A stretch of 64,000 bases of DNA, taken from the NCBI RefSeq assembly GCF_014287675.1, contig NZ_JACOPQ010000005.1, forward strand, positions 1-64,000, given 5' to 3'. This stretch comes from Lawsonibacter faecis. Lineage in GTDB: Bacteria > Bacillota > Clostridia > Oscillospirales > Oscillospiraceae. Position 1 is the first letter of the stretch; every line of letters starts with the position of its first letter. The position numbers and the translations under genes were made by a program. This document shows, one piece after another, positions 7,824 to 16,485 of the stretch. The notes below the pieces were generated by a model, which did not search any database, was not told the origin of the DNA, and saw nothing but the letters and a program-made list of their open reading frames with translations.

Positions 7824-8687
7824 ATGATGACGGTCAAGCAGGTCTCGTCGCTGACGGGTGTCAGCGTACGGACACTCCAGTTTTACGATGAGATCGGCCT
7901 TCTAAGGCCCACCCAGACCACCGCCGCCGGATACCGCCTGTACGACGCCGGCGCGCTGGAAACCCTGCAGCAAATCCTGTTCTTCAAGGAGCTTGATTTC
8001 ACTCTGAAAGAGATTCGGGCGATTATGGAGAACCCCCACTTTGACAAAACCGCCGCTCTTGCCAAGCAGCGGGAGCTGATTACGCTCAAGCGGGACCGCT
8101 TAAACGGCCTGCTGGGTCTGCTGGACAAGCTGCTGAAAGGAGAAGCACACATGAACTTCAAGGAATTTGATATGAGCGAATATTATCGTGTTCTGGGCAA
8201 CTTCAAGAAAACCCACCCTGATGAGATCGTCGCGCGTCTGGGAAGCCTGGACCGCTTTGACGAGATGCTCGCGGACATGAAAACCCGCGGGGACGGGATC
8301 GCCGCCGGCGCGGCGGCGCAGTACGGCAGTCTGGAAAACTACACCCGGGCCATGGAGCGGAGCTTTGAGGACTTTCTTCAAAAGGGTCCCGCCGTTGCCC
8401 CAGAGGAGGTCCCGGGCCTGATGGAGCGGACCGAGGCCCTCACCAAAGCCCTCACCGCCGACCTGGCCAAAAGCCCCGCCGCCCCGGAGGTGCGGAAGGC
8501 CGCCCGCGCCCTGATGGAATTCACCGAGGCGTGCGGCCGCAGCGTGGACATGGGGGAGAATTTCTGGCCAGCCACGGCGGAGCGGTACCTGTCCGACCCC
8601 GTGTATATCCAGGTGAACGACCGCAAATACGGCCCCGGCGCGTCCAGATTCATCGGACTCGCCATCCGGGCCTGCCTGGAGGCATAG
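7824..8687 (+). CDS. MerR family regulator with TipAS-like antibiotic-binding domain
   Basis: The 287-residue protein has an N-terminal MerR winged helix (VSSLTGVSVRTLQFYDEIGL, then GYRLYD) and a dimerisation helix to about residue 105. The remaining part resembles TipAS, the helical domain that traps thiopeptide antibiotics or other ligands in TipAL proteins. An internal ATG after a GGAG-like site at about residue 110 could give a free C-terminal domain, as TipAS is made, but this is uncertain. GAGGAGG precedes the tandem ATGs at 7824/7827. No efflux or resistance gene sits next to it, so the target may be only its own promoter. Confidence 0.82.
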   Translation: MMTVKQVSSLTGVSVRTLQFYDEIGLLRPTQTTAAGYRLYDAGALETLQQILFFKELDFTLKEIRAIMENPHFDKTAALAKQRELITLKRDRLNGLLGLLDKLLKGEAHMNFKEFDMSEYYRVLGNFKKTHPDEIVARLGSLDRFDEMLADMKTRGDGIAAGAAAQYGSLENYTRAMERSFEDFLQKGPAVAPEEVPGLMERTEALTKALTADLAKSPAAPEVRKAARALMEFTEACGRSVDMGENFWPATAERYLSDPVYIQVNDRKYGPGASRFIGLAIRACLEA

Positions 8688-8770
8688 CCGCAGGGACGAA
8701 AAATCAATGCCCGGTCAGGTGCGGCTTGACGGAAAGACCTTTAGCGACAGCCCGAAAGAGCCCATATCAA

Positions 8771-8815
8771 AAACGCCGCTGGGCGCACTTGAAGTGTGCC
8801 AAGCGGCGTTTTTTT
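8771..8815. terminator. Bidirectional terminator
   Basis: A long hairpin with outer arms AAACGCCGCT / AGCGGCGTTT and inner arms around GGCGCACTT / AAGTGTGCC. It is flanked by T-tracts on both strands, between the convergent merR-like gene and kbl. Confidence 0.88.
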
Positions 8816-8821
8816 CAGCTT

Positions 8822-10009
8822 TTAAATCCCCATCTCCGCCTTGACCTCGGCGAAGCAGCGCACTGCGAAGTCCAGGTCCTCCCTGGTGTGTCCCGCGGAG
8901 ACCTGGGTGCGGATGCGGGCCTTGCCGTCGGGGACCACAGGGTAGCAGAAGCCCACCACGTAGACCCCCTTCTCCAGCATCCGGGCGGCGAACTCCTGGG
9001 CGGTCTTGGCTTCGTAGAGCATGACGGCCACAATGGGGTGGTGGCCGGGCAGCACGTCGAAGCCCACCTTCTCCAGCGCCGCGCGGAAGTAAGCGGTGTT
9101 CTCGTGGACGCGGTCCCGCAGCTGCGTGGACGCGGTGAGCAGTTCCAGAGTCTTGAGGGTGGCGGCGCAGACGGCGGGAGCCACGGTGTTGGAGAAGAGG
9201 TAGGGGCGGCTGCGCTGGCGCAGCAGCTCCACGATCTCCTTCCGGGCGGCGGTGTAGCCGCCGGAGGCCCCGCCCAGAGCCTTGCCGAAGGTGCCGGTAA
9301 TGATGTCCACCCGGTCGGTGACGCCGCAGAACTCCGGCGTGCCCCGGCCGTGTTCGCCCATGAAGCCCACGGCATGGCTGTCGTCCACCATGACCAGGGC
9401 GTCGAACTCGTCGGCCAGGTCACAGATGCCCCTCAGGTTGGCGACATAGCCGTCCATGGAGAACACGCCGTCGGTGGCGATGAGCTTGACGGCGCAGCCG
9501 GAATCCCTGGCGTCCTCCAGCTGGCGGCGCAGATCGTCCATGTCGCTGTTCTTATAGCGGTAGCGCTTGGCCTTGCACAGACGCACGCCGTCGATGATGG
9601 AGGCGTGGTTGAGCTCGTCGGAGATGACCGCGTCGGCGCTGCCCAGCAGCGTCTCAAACAGGCCGCCGTTGGCGTCGAAGCAGGAGGAGTAGAGGATGGC
9701 GTCCTCCATGCCCAGAAACTCGGCCAGAGCGCCCTCCAGCTCCTTGTGGATGGACTGGGTGCCGCAGATGAAGCGGACGGAGGAGAGGCCGAACCCCCAC
9801 TGGTCGTAGCTCGCCTTGGCAGCCTCAATGAGCTCGGGCCGGTCTGAGAGGCCCAGGTAGTTGTTGGCGCACATATTCACCACCCGCCTGGCGGCGGTGG
9901 TGTCGATGCGGGCGCGCTGGGGGGTGGTGATGATACGCTCGGCCTTATAGGTTCCGGCCTGCCTGATCTCCTCAAGGCTGGCCGCGTACCGCTTGAGCGC
10001 AGACTTCAT
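8822..10009 (-). CDS. kbl: Glycine C-acetyltransferase (2-amino-3-ketobutyrate CoA ligase)
   Basis: Kbl cleaves 2-amino-3-ketobutyrate with CoA to glycine and acetyl-CoA, the second step of threonine catabolism. The 395-residue protein is a fold-type I PLP enzyme of the alpha-oxoamine synthase family. The PLP lysine is K243 in TGTFGKALGG, and DELNHASIIDG and VMVDDSHAVGFMG are family motifs. It starts 18 bases after tdh ends and shares that operon, so the unstable ketobutyrate intermediate is made and used together. Confidence 0.96.
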   Translation of the reverse strand: MKSALKRYAASLEEIRQAGTYKAERIITTPQRARIDTTAARRVVNMCANNYLGLSDRPELIEAAKASYDQWGFGLSSVRFICGTQSIHKELEGALAEFLGMEDAILYSSCFDANGGLFETLLGSADAVISDELNHASIIDGVRLCKAKRYRYKNSDMDDLRRQLEDARDSGCAVKLIATDGVFSMDGYVANLRGICDLADEFDALVMVDDSHAVGFMGEHGRGTPEFCGVTDRVDIITGTFGKALGGASGGYTAARKEIVELLRQRSRPYLFSNTVAPAVCAATLKTLELLTASTQLRDRVHENTAYFRAALEKVGFDVLPGHHPIVAVMLYEAKTAQEFAARMLEKGVYVVGFCYPVVPDGKARIRTQVSAGHTREDLDFAVRCFAEVKAEMGI

Positions 10010-10027
10010 AAAATCTCCTCCTTTATT

Positions 10028-11074
10028 TTATTCTCCGCTTTCCCCGGTCCAGTCCAGGATGACCTTGCCCGACTTGCCGCTGTTCATGGCGTCGAAGCCC
10101 TCCTGGAACTGCGTATAATGGAAGCGGTGGGTGATGACGGGGCTCAGGTCCAGGCCGCCCTGAACCATGTAGGACATCTGGTGCCAGTTGTCCATCTTGC
10201 GGCCGTAGATGCCCTGCAGCGTCAGGCCCTTGCAGATGATGCCGTTCATGTCCATGGGGACGGGCTGGTTGGCGATGCCCAGGAGGCTGATTTTGCCGCC
10301 GTTGCGCATCACGTCGATCATCTGGTGGAGCGCCGCGCCGCTGCCCGACATCTCCAGACCGATGTCGAAGCCCTCTACCAGCCCCTGCTTGTGCATGGTT
10401 TCGGTCAGGTCGTCCCGGGCCACGTTGACGGCGGCGTCCGCCCCCATGCGGCGGGCCAGCTCCAGGCGGTAGTCGTTCACGTCGGTGATGACCACCCGCC
10501 GCGCACCGGCGTACTTGCAGATCCCCGCGGCGATCATGCCGATGGGGCCCGCGCCGGTAATCAGCACGTCCTCGCCCACCAGGTTCCAGATGAGGGCGGT
10601 GTGGGCGGCGTTGCCCACCGCGTCGAAGAAGGCCACCACGTCCTCGGGCAGATTCTGCGGAATGAGGATAACGTTGCTGGCGGGGATGCAGACATACTCG
10701 GCAAAGGCCCCGTCCCGGTCCACGCCCACGCCGCTGGTGTTCTTGCACCACTGGATGTTGCCGTTATGGCAGTTGCGGCAGTGGCCGCAGGTGATATGCC
10801 CCTCGCCGGACACCCGCTGTCCCACCTCCAGGCCGGTCACCCCCGCGCCCAGGGCAAAAATCTCGCCTACATACTCATGGCCGATGGTCATGGGGGGCTT
10901 GATGTGCAGCTGCGCCCATGGGTCCCAATTGTAGATGTGCACGTCGGTGCCGCAGATTGCGGTCTTATGTACTTTGATGAGAACCTCTCCAGGGCCGGGC
11001 TCCGGCACGCTCACCTGCCGCAGCTCCAGTCCCGCTCCCGCGGTGGTCTTGACCAGGGCGTCCATCATAGGCAT
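10028..11074 (-). CDS. tdh: L-threonine 3-dehydrogenase
   Basis: Tdh oxidises threonine to 2-amino-3-ketobutyrate with NAD+. The 348-residue zinc alcohol-dehydrogenase-type protein has catalytic zinc ligands C41 and H66 (with E67), structural zinc cysteines C96, C99, C102 and C110, and the Rossmann motif GAGPIG. I start it at ATG 11074 because TAAGGAGGAC lies just before it; an in-frame ATG at 11110 lacks a ribosome site. It forms an operon with kbl behind a strong minus-strand promoter. Confidence 0.96.
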   Translation of the reverse strand: MPMMDALVKTTAGAGLELRQVSVPEPGPGEVLIKVHKTAICGTDVHIYNWDPWAQLHIKPPMTIGHEYVGEIFALGAGVTGLEVGQRVSGEGHITCGHCRNCHNGNIQWCKNTSGVGVDRDGAFAEYVCIPASNVILIPQNLPEDVVAFFDAVGNAAHTALIWNLVGEDVLITGAGPIGMIAAGICKYAGARRVVITDVNDYRLELARRMGADAAVNVARDDLTETMHKQGLVEGFDIGLEMSGSGAALHQMIDVMRNGGKISLLGIANQPVPMDMNGIICKGLTLQGIYGRKMDNWHQMSYMVQGGLDLSPVITHRFHYTQFQEGFDAMNSGKSGKVILDWTGESGE

Positions 11075-11130
11075 CGATACGTCCTCCTTATAAATACATT
11101 TTCCCGTCATTGCGTCTCTATCTCAAGGAC

Positions 11131-11159
11131 AATATACAGGATCTCCCGGGCGCTGTCAA
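11131..11159 (-). promoter_or_regulatory. Sigma-A promoter of tdh-kbl
   Basis: On the minus strand a perfect TTGACA is followed after 17 bases by TATATT, about 57 bases before the tdh ATG. Confidence 0.8.
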
Positions 11160-11238
11160 GGCGTTCGGGAGATTTTCTCACCAGATTCTTCCGCGGTTCA
11201 ACCCCTGGATTTCCCAGTCGCCGGTGCACTTCCCTTCC

Positions 11239-11267
11239 TTGACATCTGTAGGTGCATTTCGTATGAT
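11239..11267 (+). promoter_or_regulatory. Sigma-A promoter of the SLH-CAP gene
   Basis: TTGACA, a 17-base spacer and TATGAT, about 69 bases before the ATG at 11336. It diverges from the tdh promoter, with about 80 bases between the two -35 boxes. Confidence 0.8.
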
Positions 11268-11335
11268 ACCCTCAGTAGACCTGCGGCGGCCGTCATCGCT
11301 GCCGGACGCTTTGATTTGAAAGGGGTAGTACCGCC

Positions 11336-12397
11336 ATGAAATTATGGAAACGGGCAGGGCTGCTGCTGGCCCTCTCTCTGCTGCTGACCGTGCCGGCCTC
11401 CGCCGCGCAGTCCGACGCCGGGCGCGCCGCCGCCGCACTCCACAGCCTGGGGCTCTTCCAGGGGACCGCCGCCGGGCGTTTCGACGAGGAAAACATGGCC
11501 CTGGAGCGGGAGGCCACCCGGGCGGAGGCCCTGGTCATGTTTGTCCGTCTGCTGGGACGGGAGGGCGCCGCACTGGACGGCGGGTATGAGCACCCCTTCT
11601 CCGACGGTAGCCCCTGGGCCGACGCCTGTCTGGGGTACGCCTACCAGAACGGATTGGTAAAGGGCAAGGGCGACGGTTCCTTCGGCGCTGCAGAGAGCGT
11701 CACGCTGGACGCCTATGTCACCTTCATTCTCCGCGCCCTGAACTACGACGAGGCCGCCGGTGACTTCTCCTGGAGCAGCGCCGCCTCCAAGGGTGTGGAG
11801 CTGGGGCTCTATGACGCCGCCTTCGCCGAAGGGTGTGTAGACGGCATGACCCGCGGCGCGCTGGTCCAGGTCTCCTATACCGCCCTCTCCCAGGCTGTCA
11901 AGGGCAGCAGCGAAACGCTCGCGGGAAGCCTGGTCCGGCTGGGTATGGTGGATGAGGGCGCGGTCCGCTCCCTGGGACTCCCCCTGGAGGCCGCCGGACC
12001 CTCCCCCGAGCCCTCGCCCGAGTCCGGGGAGGACTCCGCCGCAGAGATCCAGGCGCTGGTGGATCTGGTGAATGAGACCCGGGCCGACGCGGGGCTGAGC
12101 CCCGTTGCGCTGGACGAGGCCCTCTCCGCCTGCGCCGCCATCCGCGCGGAGGAGATTATCGAGCGCTTCGAGCACACCCGGCCCGACGGGCGGGACTGCT
12201 TCTCCGTCCTCTCCGACAGCGGCTTCACCTATCGCCGCGCCGGGGAGAACATCGCCTACGGGTACCCCACCGCGGAGTCGGTGATGGACGGCTGGATGAA
12301 CTCCGCCGGCCACCGCGCCAATATTCTTGAGTCCGGCTACAGCAGAATCGGCGTGGGCAGGTCGGGCACCCGCTGGGTCCAGCTATTTGCGGACTGA
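11336..12397 (+). CDS. Secreted SLH-domain protein with C-terminal CAP (SCP/PR-1) domain
   Basis: The 353-residue protein has a signal peptide (MKLWKRAGLLLALSLLLTVP) and diverged SLH-like repeats at about 28-200 (AYQNGLVKGKGDGSFGAAES and similar) that would hold it on the cell wall. A Pro/Ser linker follows at about 220-235. A CAP domain fills about 237-353, with ENIAYGY and GWMNSAGHRANIL as signatures. Bacterial CAP proteins of the YkwD type are extracellular, and their function is mostly unknown. It has its own promoter and a terminator after it. Confidence 0.85.
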   Translation: MKLWKRAGLLLALSLLLTVPASAAQSDAGRAAAALHSLGLFQGTAAGRFDEENMALEREATRAEALVMFVRLLGREGAALDGGYEHPFSDGSPWADACLGYAYQNGLVKGKGDGSFGAAESVTLDAYVTFILRALNYDEAAGDFSWSSAASKGVELGLYDAAFAEGCVDGMTRGALVQVSYTALSQAVKGSSETLAGSLVRLGMVDEGAVRSLGLPLEAAGPSPEPSPESGEDSAAEIQALVDLVNETRADAGLSPVALDEALSACAAIRAEEIIERFEHTRPDGRDCFSVLSDSGFTYRRAGENIAYGYPTAESVMDGWMNSAGHRANILESGYSRIGVGRSGTRWVQLFAD

Positions 12398-12427
12398 GCG
12401 GGCGGCGCATCGGAAAATATGACCAGT

Positions 12428-12454
12428 ACCGGCCCCCAAAGGGGCCGGTTTTTT
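12428..12454 (+). terminator. Rho-independent terminator
   Basis: ACCGGCCCC-caaa-GGGGCCGGT followed by a T-tract, after the SLH-CAP gene. Confidence 0.88.
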
Positions 12455-12478
12455 ATGTGGTTTTATCCCAAGATAGAA

Positions 12479-12507
12479 TTGACATTTGTCCAATCCGGTG
12501 GTATCCT
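12479..12507 (+). promoter_or_regulatory. Sigma-A promoter of the M14 carboxypeptidase gene
   Basis: TTGACA, 17 bases, TATCCT, about 90 bases before the ATG at 12597. Confidence 0.75.
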
Positions 12508-12596
12508 AAATACATAATTATTCATCTTTAGGTGAGTATACTGCATCTTTATTCTTGTGTGTCCTGCAAAACCGTGTGAAGGAAAGGTGATCCCCC

Positions 12597-15500
12597 ATGA
12601 AAAACGCCGTTAAGACCACCCAAAAGTGGCTGGCGCTGGTACTGGCCCTGGCCATGTGCCTGTCGCTGGCCGTCCTCCCGGCGTCCGCCGAGGAGGCCCC
12701 CGTCCCCATCTCCGCTCCCATTGCCACAGGCACCTTTGAAAACACCTCCGGCGACGGCGGCGGAAATGTCGTCAATCTCTCCACTCCCCGCTCCTTCAAG
12801 GCCATGGTTCCCGTGGACATGACCGAGGCCCAGGCCCTGGAGGCCGCCAAGACCGTGGTCTGGTCCCTGGACCGGGACGGCGCCAGGGAATACCTGGACG
12901 CCGGGCTCTACCCCAACCAGTACCAGGGCGGGGCGCTGGACAGCTGGCTGTGCACCGACGGGACCTCCCCCCTCTTCACCAATGTGAAGAGCTCCGCCGA
13001 GACGGCGGACGGTCAGGTGTATCTGACCGCCACCTTTGACTCCAACCCCTACTTTTACGTCCAGGACCGCAACACCAAGGCCTGGTCCGTAGATCCCAGC
13101 GTCCCCCACGCCAACGGCGGCGCCTATCTGGACGTATGCGGATACTTCAACCTCACAGCCGCCCTGGACGGCGCGGCCCTGGGCGCGGCGGCGCTGAAAA
13201 TCACCCCCTACGACAATTTCCATACCATGGCGGAAATCTATGCCGAGCTCGACAGCATGGTGGCCTTCGCCGAGGAGAACACCGGCCTCTATGTGGAGAA
13301 GTTCTCCATGGGCAGGAGCCAGGGCGACAACGGCCTTGAGAGCCTGGATATGCCCTACCTCATCGTGGCCAAGGACAAGGCCGCGGTGGACAAGTGGAAC
13401 ACCATCAAGGCCCAGGCGGAGAGCGACCCTGCCGCTCTCATCAAGAAGATAAACGACAAGACCCTGGGCAGCTATCAGGTGCCCGTGCTCTACTCCAACG
13501 TCCACGCCAACGAGGTCTCCGCTTCCGACGGCATCGTGAAGTTCGCCTGGATGCTGCTGGAGGCCGCAGCTGATGACGGCGAGCTCAGCTACGACAAGCT
13601 CACCGGCTTCACCGCCGCGGGCGAGGCCGAGCTTCAGGCCCAGATGGGCGAAAAGGGCGCGGCGGGCAGCGTGGCCGTGCCCGACCTGGTGTCCGACACC
13701 GCCACCTATCTGGGCTACATCAAGGGCGAGGGGCTGAGCGTCTCCGGCCAGGTGGATCTGGAGAAGTACTACACCTCCGAGACCCAGACCGTCTCCGTCA
13801 AGGACCTGCTGGACGATCTCTTCTTCATCATCGTCCCCGAGGAGAACGTGGAGGGCCGGACCTACGTGACCCGCACCTCCTCCGGCGGCTTCGACCTCAA
13901 CCGCGACAACTCCTTCCAGACCCAGGCCGAGACCCGGAACATGACCGCCCTCATTGCCCAGTGGAACCCCGTCAGCTTCACCGAGTTCCACGGCCGGGTG
14001 AAGACCTTCCAGTGCGAGCCCTGCGATCCCCCCCACGAGCCCAACTTTGAGTACGACCTGCTGGCCGAGCACCTGATGACCGGCGGCGAGGCCTTCGGCA
14101 TCGCCGCGGTCGCCAATAACGACGGCTACAACAGCTATGTCATCCCCCAGCGGGACTACCTGAGCTACACCGGCGAAAAGACCGCCGACGGGGCCGACCA
14201 GACCCAGTGGTACGACCCCTGGGACGACATGTCCACCAGCTACACCCCCCAGTACGCCATGCTCCACGGCACCGTGTCCTACACCGTTGAGGTTCCCGCC
14301 TACAACGACGCCACCGCCACCGCCGTGGCCTACGGCCAGCTGGGCCAGTCCGACTACATCGCCGCCAATAAGGACAGCTACCTCCTGGCCCAGACCAAGA
14401 TTTTCGAGCGGGGCGTGACCAACGCCAACTCAGACGCCTACGAGCTGGTGGGCCAGTGGTTCTGCGACCAGTACGACGTGGAGGGCGCCGAGGCCGCCCT
14501 CTTCCGGCCCGAGTACGATGGCGAGGGCCAGAACGGCAACTTCTACCCCGAGTGCTACATCATTCCCCTGGACGGCGCCAATCAGAAGAACCTCCAGGCC
14601 GCAGACGAGATGCTCACCTACCTCACCCGCAACGGTGTGAAGGTCATGACCGCCAATAAGTCCTTCAACTACGGCGGCGTGGATTACCCCGCCGGGACCG
14701 CCGTGGTCTCCATGTACCAGGCCAAGCGCTCGGTGGCCAACGGCGTGCTCTACGACGGCACGGTCATCACCGAGTGGCCCGTGCTCTACTCCGAGGGCAT
14801 CACCGCCTTCAATAAGACCCGCGGCTTCGACATGGCCGTATGCGCCGAGAGTACTGCATACAAAACCATCGCCGCCTCCAGCTCCGTCTCCGACAAGTGG
14901 AGTGTGGAGTCCTCCTTCACGGGCGTGAAGGACGCGAAGGTCATCCTCTCCAACGCCTCCGAAGCCTCCACCGCCGCCGTCAATTCCCTGCTCCAGGACG
15001 GCAAAGAGGTCAGCGTCATCCTCACCGGCGACAGCAAGGGCAGCTTCCTCTGCGACTGGGCCGACTGGCTCACCGTCTCCGGGGACTATCTCATCACCGG
15101 CACCGGCGTGGCCGAGGCCGACGCCCCTCTCTCCCTGTCCCTCACCAAGGCCCCTGTGGTCTACATCTCCGGCAAGCCCGCCGACAATGACAAGGGCTTT
15201 GTCAAGTCCACTCTGGTGAGCGGGGCGGCCCAGTACAATTACGACCGCCAGTCCATGCAGCTGCTGGGCTTTACCGTCACCGACGACGCCTCCAAGGCCG
15301 ACCTCATCATCGGCGCGGCGGCGCTGGACGACGCGGCCCTGGCCGCCGTCAAGAGCGGCAAGCCCTACATCGGCTACGGCTCCAACGCCATGCGCTCCGC
15401 CGCGGGCCTCTTCGAGGAGGGCGCACTGGTCCGCGAGACTGCGGGCGACAGCGCCATGGACGCCCTGGCCCATGTGACCTACCCCACCGAGACCCTGGTG

Positions 15501-16424
15501 AACGCCAGCTACATCGCCGAGGGGGACGACATCCTCTACGGCTACGGCGCGGGCTACTTTGCCAGCGTGCCCAAGGGGTCCCAGGTGCTGGTGCAGCTGG
15601 ACGGCTCCAAGGAGCTTCTGGAGGGCTTCCTCCCCTCCACCGGCGAGCACTACGCCGACTTCCTCAATAACTCCGTCCAGGCCATTGAGTACCACGGTAA
15701 GGGCGCGGCGGGAGCCAATCTCAATGTGGTCCTCTTCGCCAACACCCTCACCAACAAGGTCCATCAGCGGGATGAGTTCGCCTTTATCTCCAACGCCGCT
15801 TTCGCCGCCGTGGTGGGCGACGTTGCCACCGGCAGCGTAAAGACCGCCGACGACGCCAAGACCCTGGCCGGCGCCCGCTACACCGACGTGAACGCCAACA
15901 GCTGGTACGCCGAGAGCGTGGGCCAGGCCGCCGCCCAGGGCCTGATGAACGGCACCTCCAAAACCGCCTTCTCCCCCATGGGCAGCGTCTCCCGCCAGAT
16001 GGCCGCCACCATCCTCTACCGCATGGCCGGCTCCCCCGACGTGGGCGGCATGGTCCTGGGCGGGTTCTCCGACGGCAGTCAGGTGGCCTCCTGGGCCTCC
16101 GACGCTATGGTCTGGGCCGTCCAGGAGGGCGTCCTCACCGGCAGCGCGGGCGCGCTGAACCCCAATGGCGACATTACCCGCCAGGAGCTCTCCGCCCTTC
16201 TCTACCGCATGGCCGGCTCCCCCGACGTGGGCGGCATGGTCCTGGGCGAGTTCTCCGATGGCAGCGCGGTGGCCTCCTGGGCCCATAGCGCCATGGTCTG
16301 GGCCGTCCAGGAGGGCGTCCTCACCGGCAGCGCCGGGTCCCTTGCCCCCGGCAGTACCGCCACCCGCGCCGAGCTCGCCACCATCATTCTCCGCGCCGCC
16401 GGCGCACTGGAGAGCGTGAAATAA
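12597..16424 (+). CDS. Secreted M14-family zinc carboxypeptidase with C-terminal SLH repeats
   Basis: The 1275-residue protein begins with a signal peptide ending near PASAEE. An M14 carboxypeptidase domain lies at about 215-600: the zinc site is H303-x-x-E306 in NVHANEVS with H465 in TEFHGRV, substrate-binding N435-R436 lie in DLNRDN, and the likely catalytic Glu is E565 in YTVEVPAYND. A long region at about 600-1070 shows no domain I recognise. SLH repeats from about 1080 to the end would bind secondary wall polymer. It should be a surface peptidase trimming peptides or peptidoglycan stems; the substrate is unknown. The start has a GAAAGGTGA ribosome site. Confidence 0.9.
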   Translation: MKNAVKTTQKWLALVLALAMCLSLAVLPASAEEAPVPISAPIATGTFENTSGDGGGNVVNLSTPRSFKAMVPVDMTEAQALEAAKTVVWSLDRDGAREYLDAGLYPNQYQGGALDSWLCTDGTSPLFTNVKSSAETADGQVYLTATFDSNPYFYVQDRNTKAWSVDPSVPHANGGAYLDVCGYFNLTAALDGAALGAAALKITPYDNFHTMAEIYAELDSMVAFAEENTGLYVEKFSMGRSQGDNGLESLDMPYLIVAKDKAAVDKWNTIKAQAESDPAALIKKINDKTLGSYQVPVLYSNVHANEVSASDGIVKFAWMLLEAAADDGELSYDKLTGFTAAGEAELQAQMGEKGAAGSVAVPDLVSDTATYLGYIKGEGLSVSGQVDLEKYYTSETQTVSVKDLLDDLFFIIVPEENVEGRTYVTRTSSGGFDLNRDNSFQTQAETRNMTALIAQWNPVSFTEFHGRVKTFQCEPCDPPHEPNFEYDLLAEHLMTGGEAFGIAAVANNDGYNSYVIPQRDYLSYTGEKTADGADQTQWYDPWDDMSTSYTPQYAMLHGTVSYTVEVPAYNDATATAVAYGQLGQSDYIAANKDSYLLAQTKIFERGVTNANSDAYELVGQWFCDQYDVEGAEAALFRPEYDGEGQNGNFYPECYIIPLDGANQKNLQAADEMLTYLTRNGVKVMTANKSFNYGGVDYPAGTAVVSMYQAKRSVANGVLYDGTVITEWPVLYSEGITAFNKTRGFDMAVCAESTAYKTIAASSSVSDKWSVESSFTGVKDAKVILSNASEASTAAVNSLLQDGKEVSVILTGDSKGSFLCDWADWLTVSGDYLITGTGVAEADAPLSLSLTKAPVVYISGKPADNDKGFVKSTLVSGAAQYNYDRQSMQLLGFTVTDDASKADLIIGAAALDDAALAAVKSGKPYIGYGSNAMRSAAGLFEEGALVRETAGDSAMDALAHVTYPTETLVNASYIAEGDDILYGYGAGYFASVPKGSQVLVQLDGSKELLEGFLPSTGEHYADFLNNSVQAIEYHGKGAAGANLNVVLFANTLTNKVHQRDEFAFISNAAFAAVVGDVATGSVKTADDAKTLAGARYTDVNANSWYAESVGQAAAQGLMNGTSKTAFSPMGSVSRQMAATILYRMAGSPDVGGMVLGGFSDGSQVASWASDAMVWAVQEGVLTGSAGALNPNGDITRQELSALLYRMAGSPDVGGMVLGEFSDGSAVASWAHSAMVWAVQEGVLTGSAGSLAPGSTATRAELATIILRAAGALESVK
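16014..16150 (+). repeat. SLH-coding direct repeat, copy 1
   Basis: This 137-base segment recurs 186 bases (62 codons) downstream with about a dozen mismatches. It encodes YRMAGSPDVGGMVLG and the following SLH residues. Confidence 0.9.
16200..16336 (+). repeat. SLH-coding direct repeat, copy 2
   Basis: Second copy of the 137-base repeat. The near identity at DNA level, including third codon positions, points to a recent in-frame duplication or gene conversion of one 62-residue SLH unit. Confidence 0.9.
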
Positions 16425-16439
16425 CCGCAGTCTATTTGA

Positions 16440-16474
16440 AGCGGGGGCGCAGACCAGTGGTCTGCGCCCCCGCT
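16440..16474. terminator. Perfect hairpin between convergent genes
   Basis: A perfect 16-bp stem (16440-16455 with 16459-16474) and an AGT loop, between the M14 peptidase gene and the collagen-like gene. There is no real T-tract on either side, so its strength as an intrinsic terminator is uncertain. Confidence 0.6.
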
Positions 16475-16485
16475 CGTTCTCTTGC

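Noticed and set aside
8707..8815. Short plus-strand frame after the merR-like gene (MPGQVRLDGK...)
   Set aside because: It has no ribosome site and runs straight into the bidirectional terminator and the antisense of kbl.
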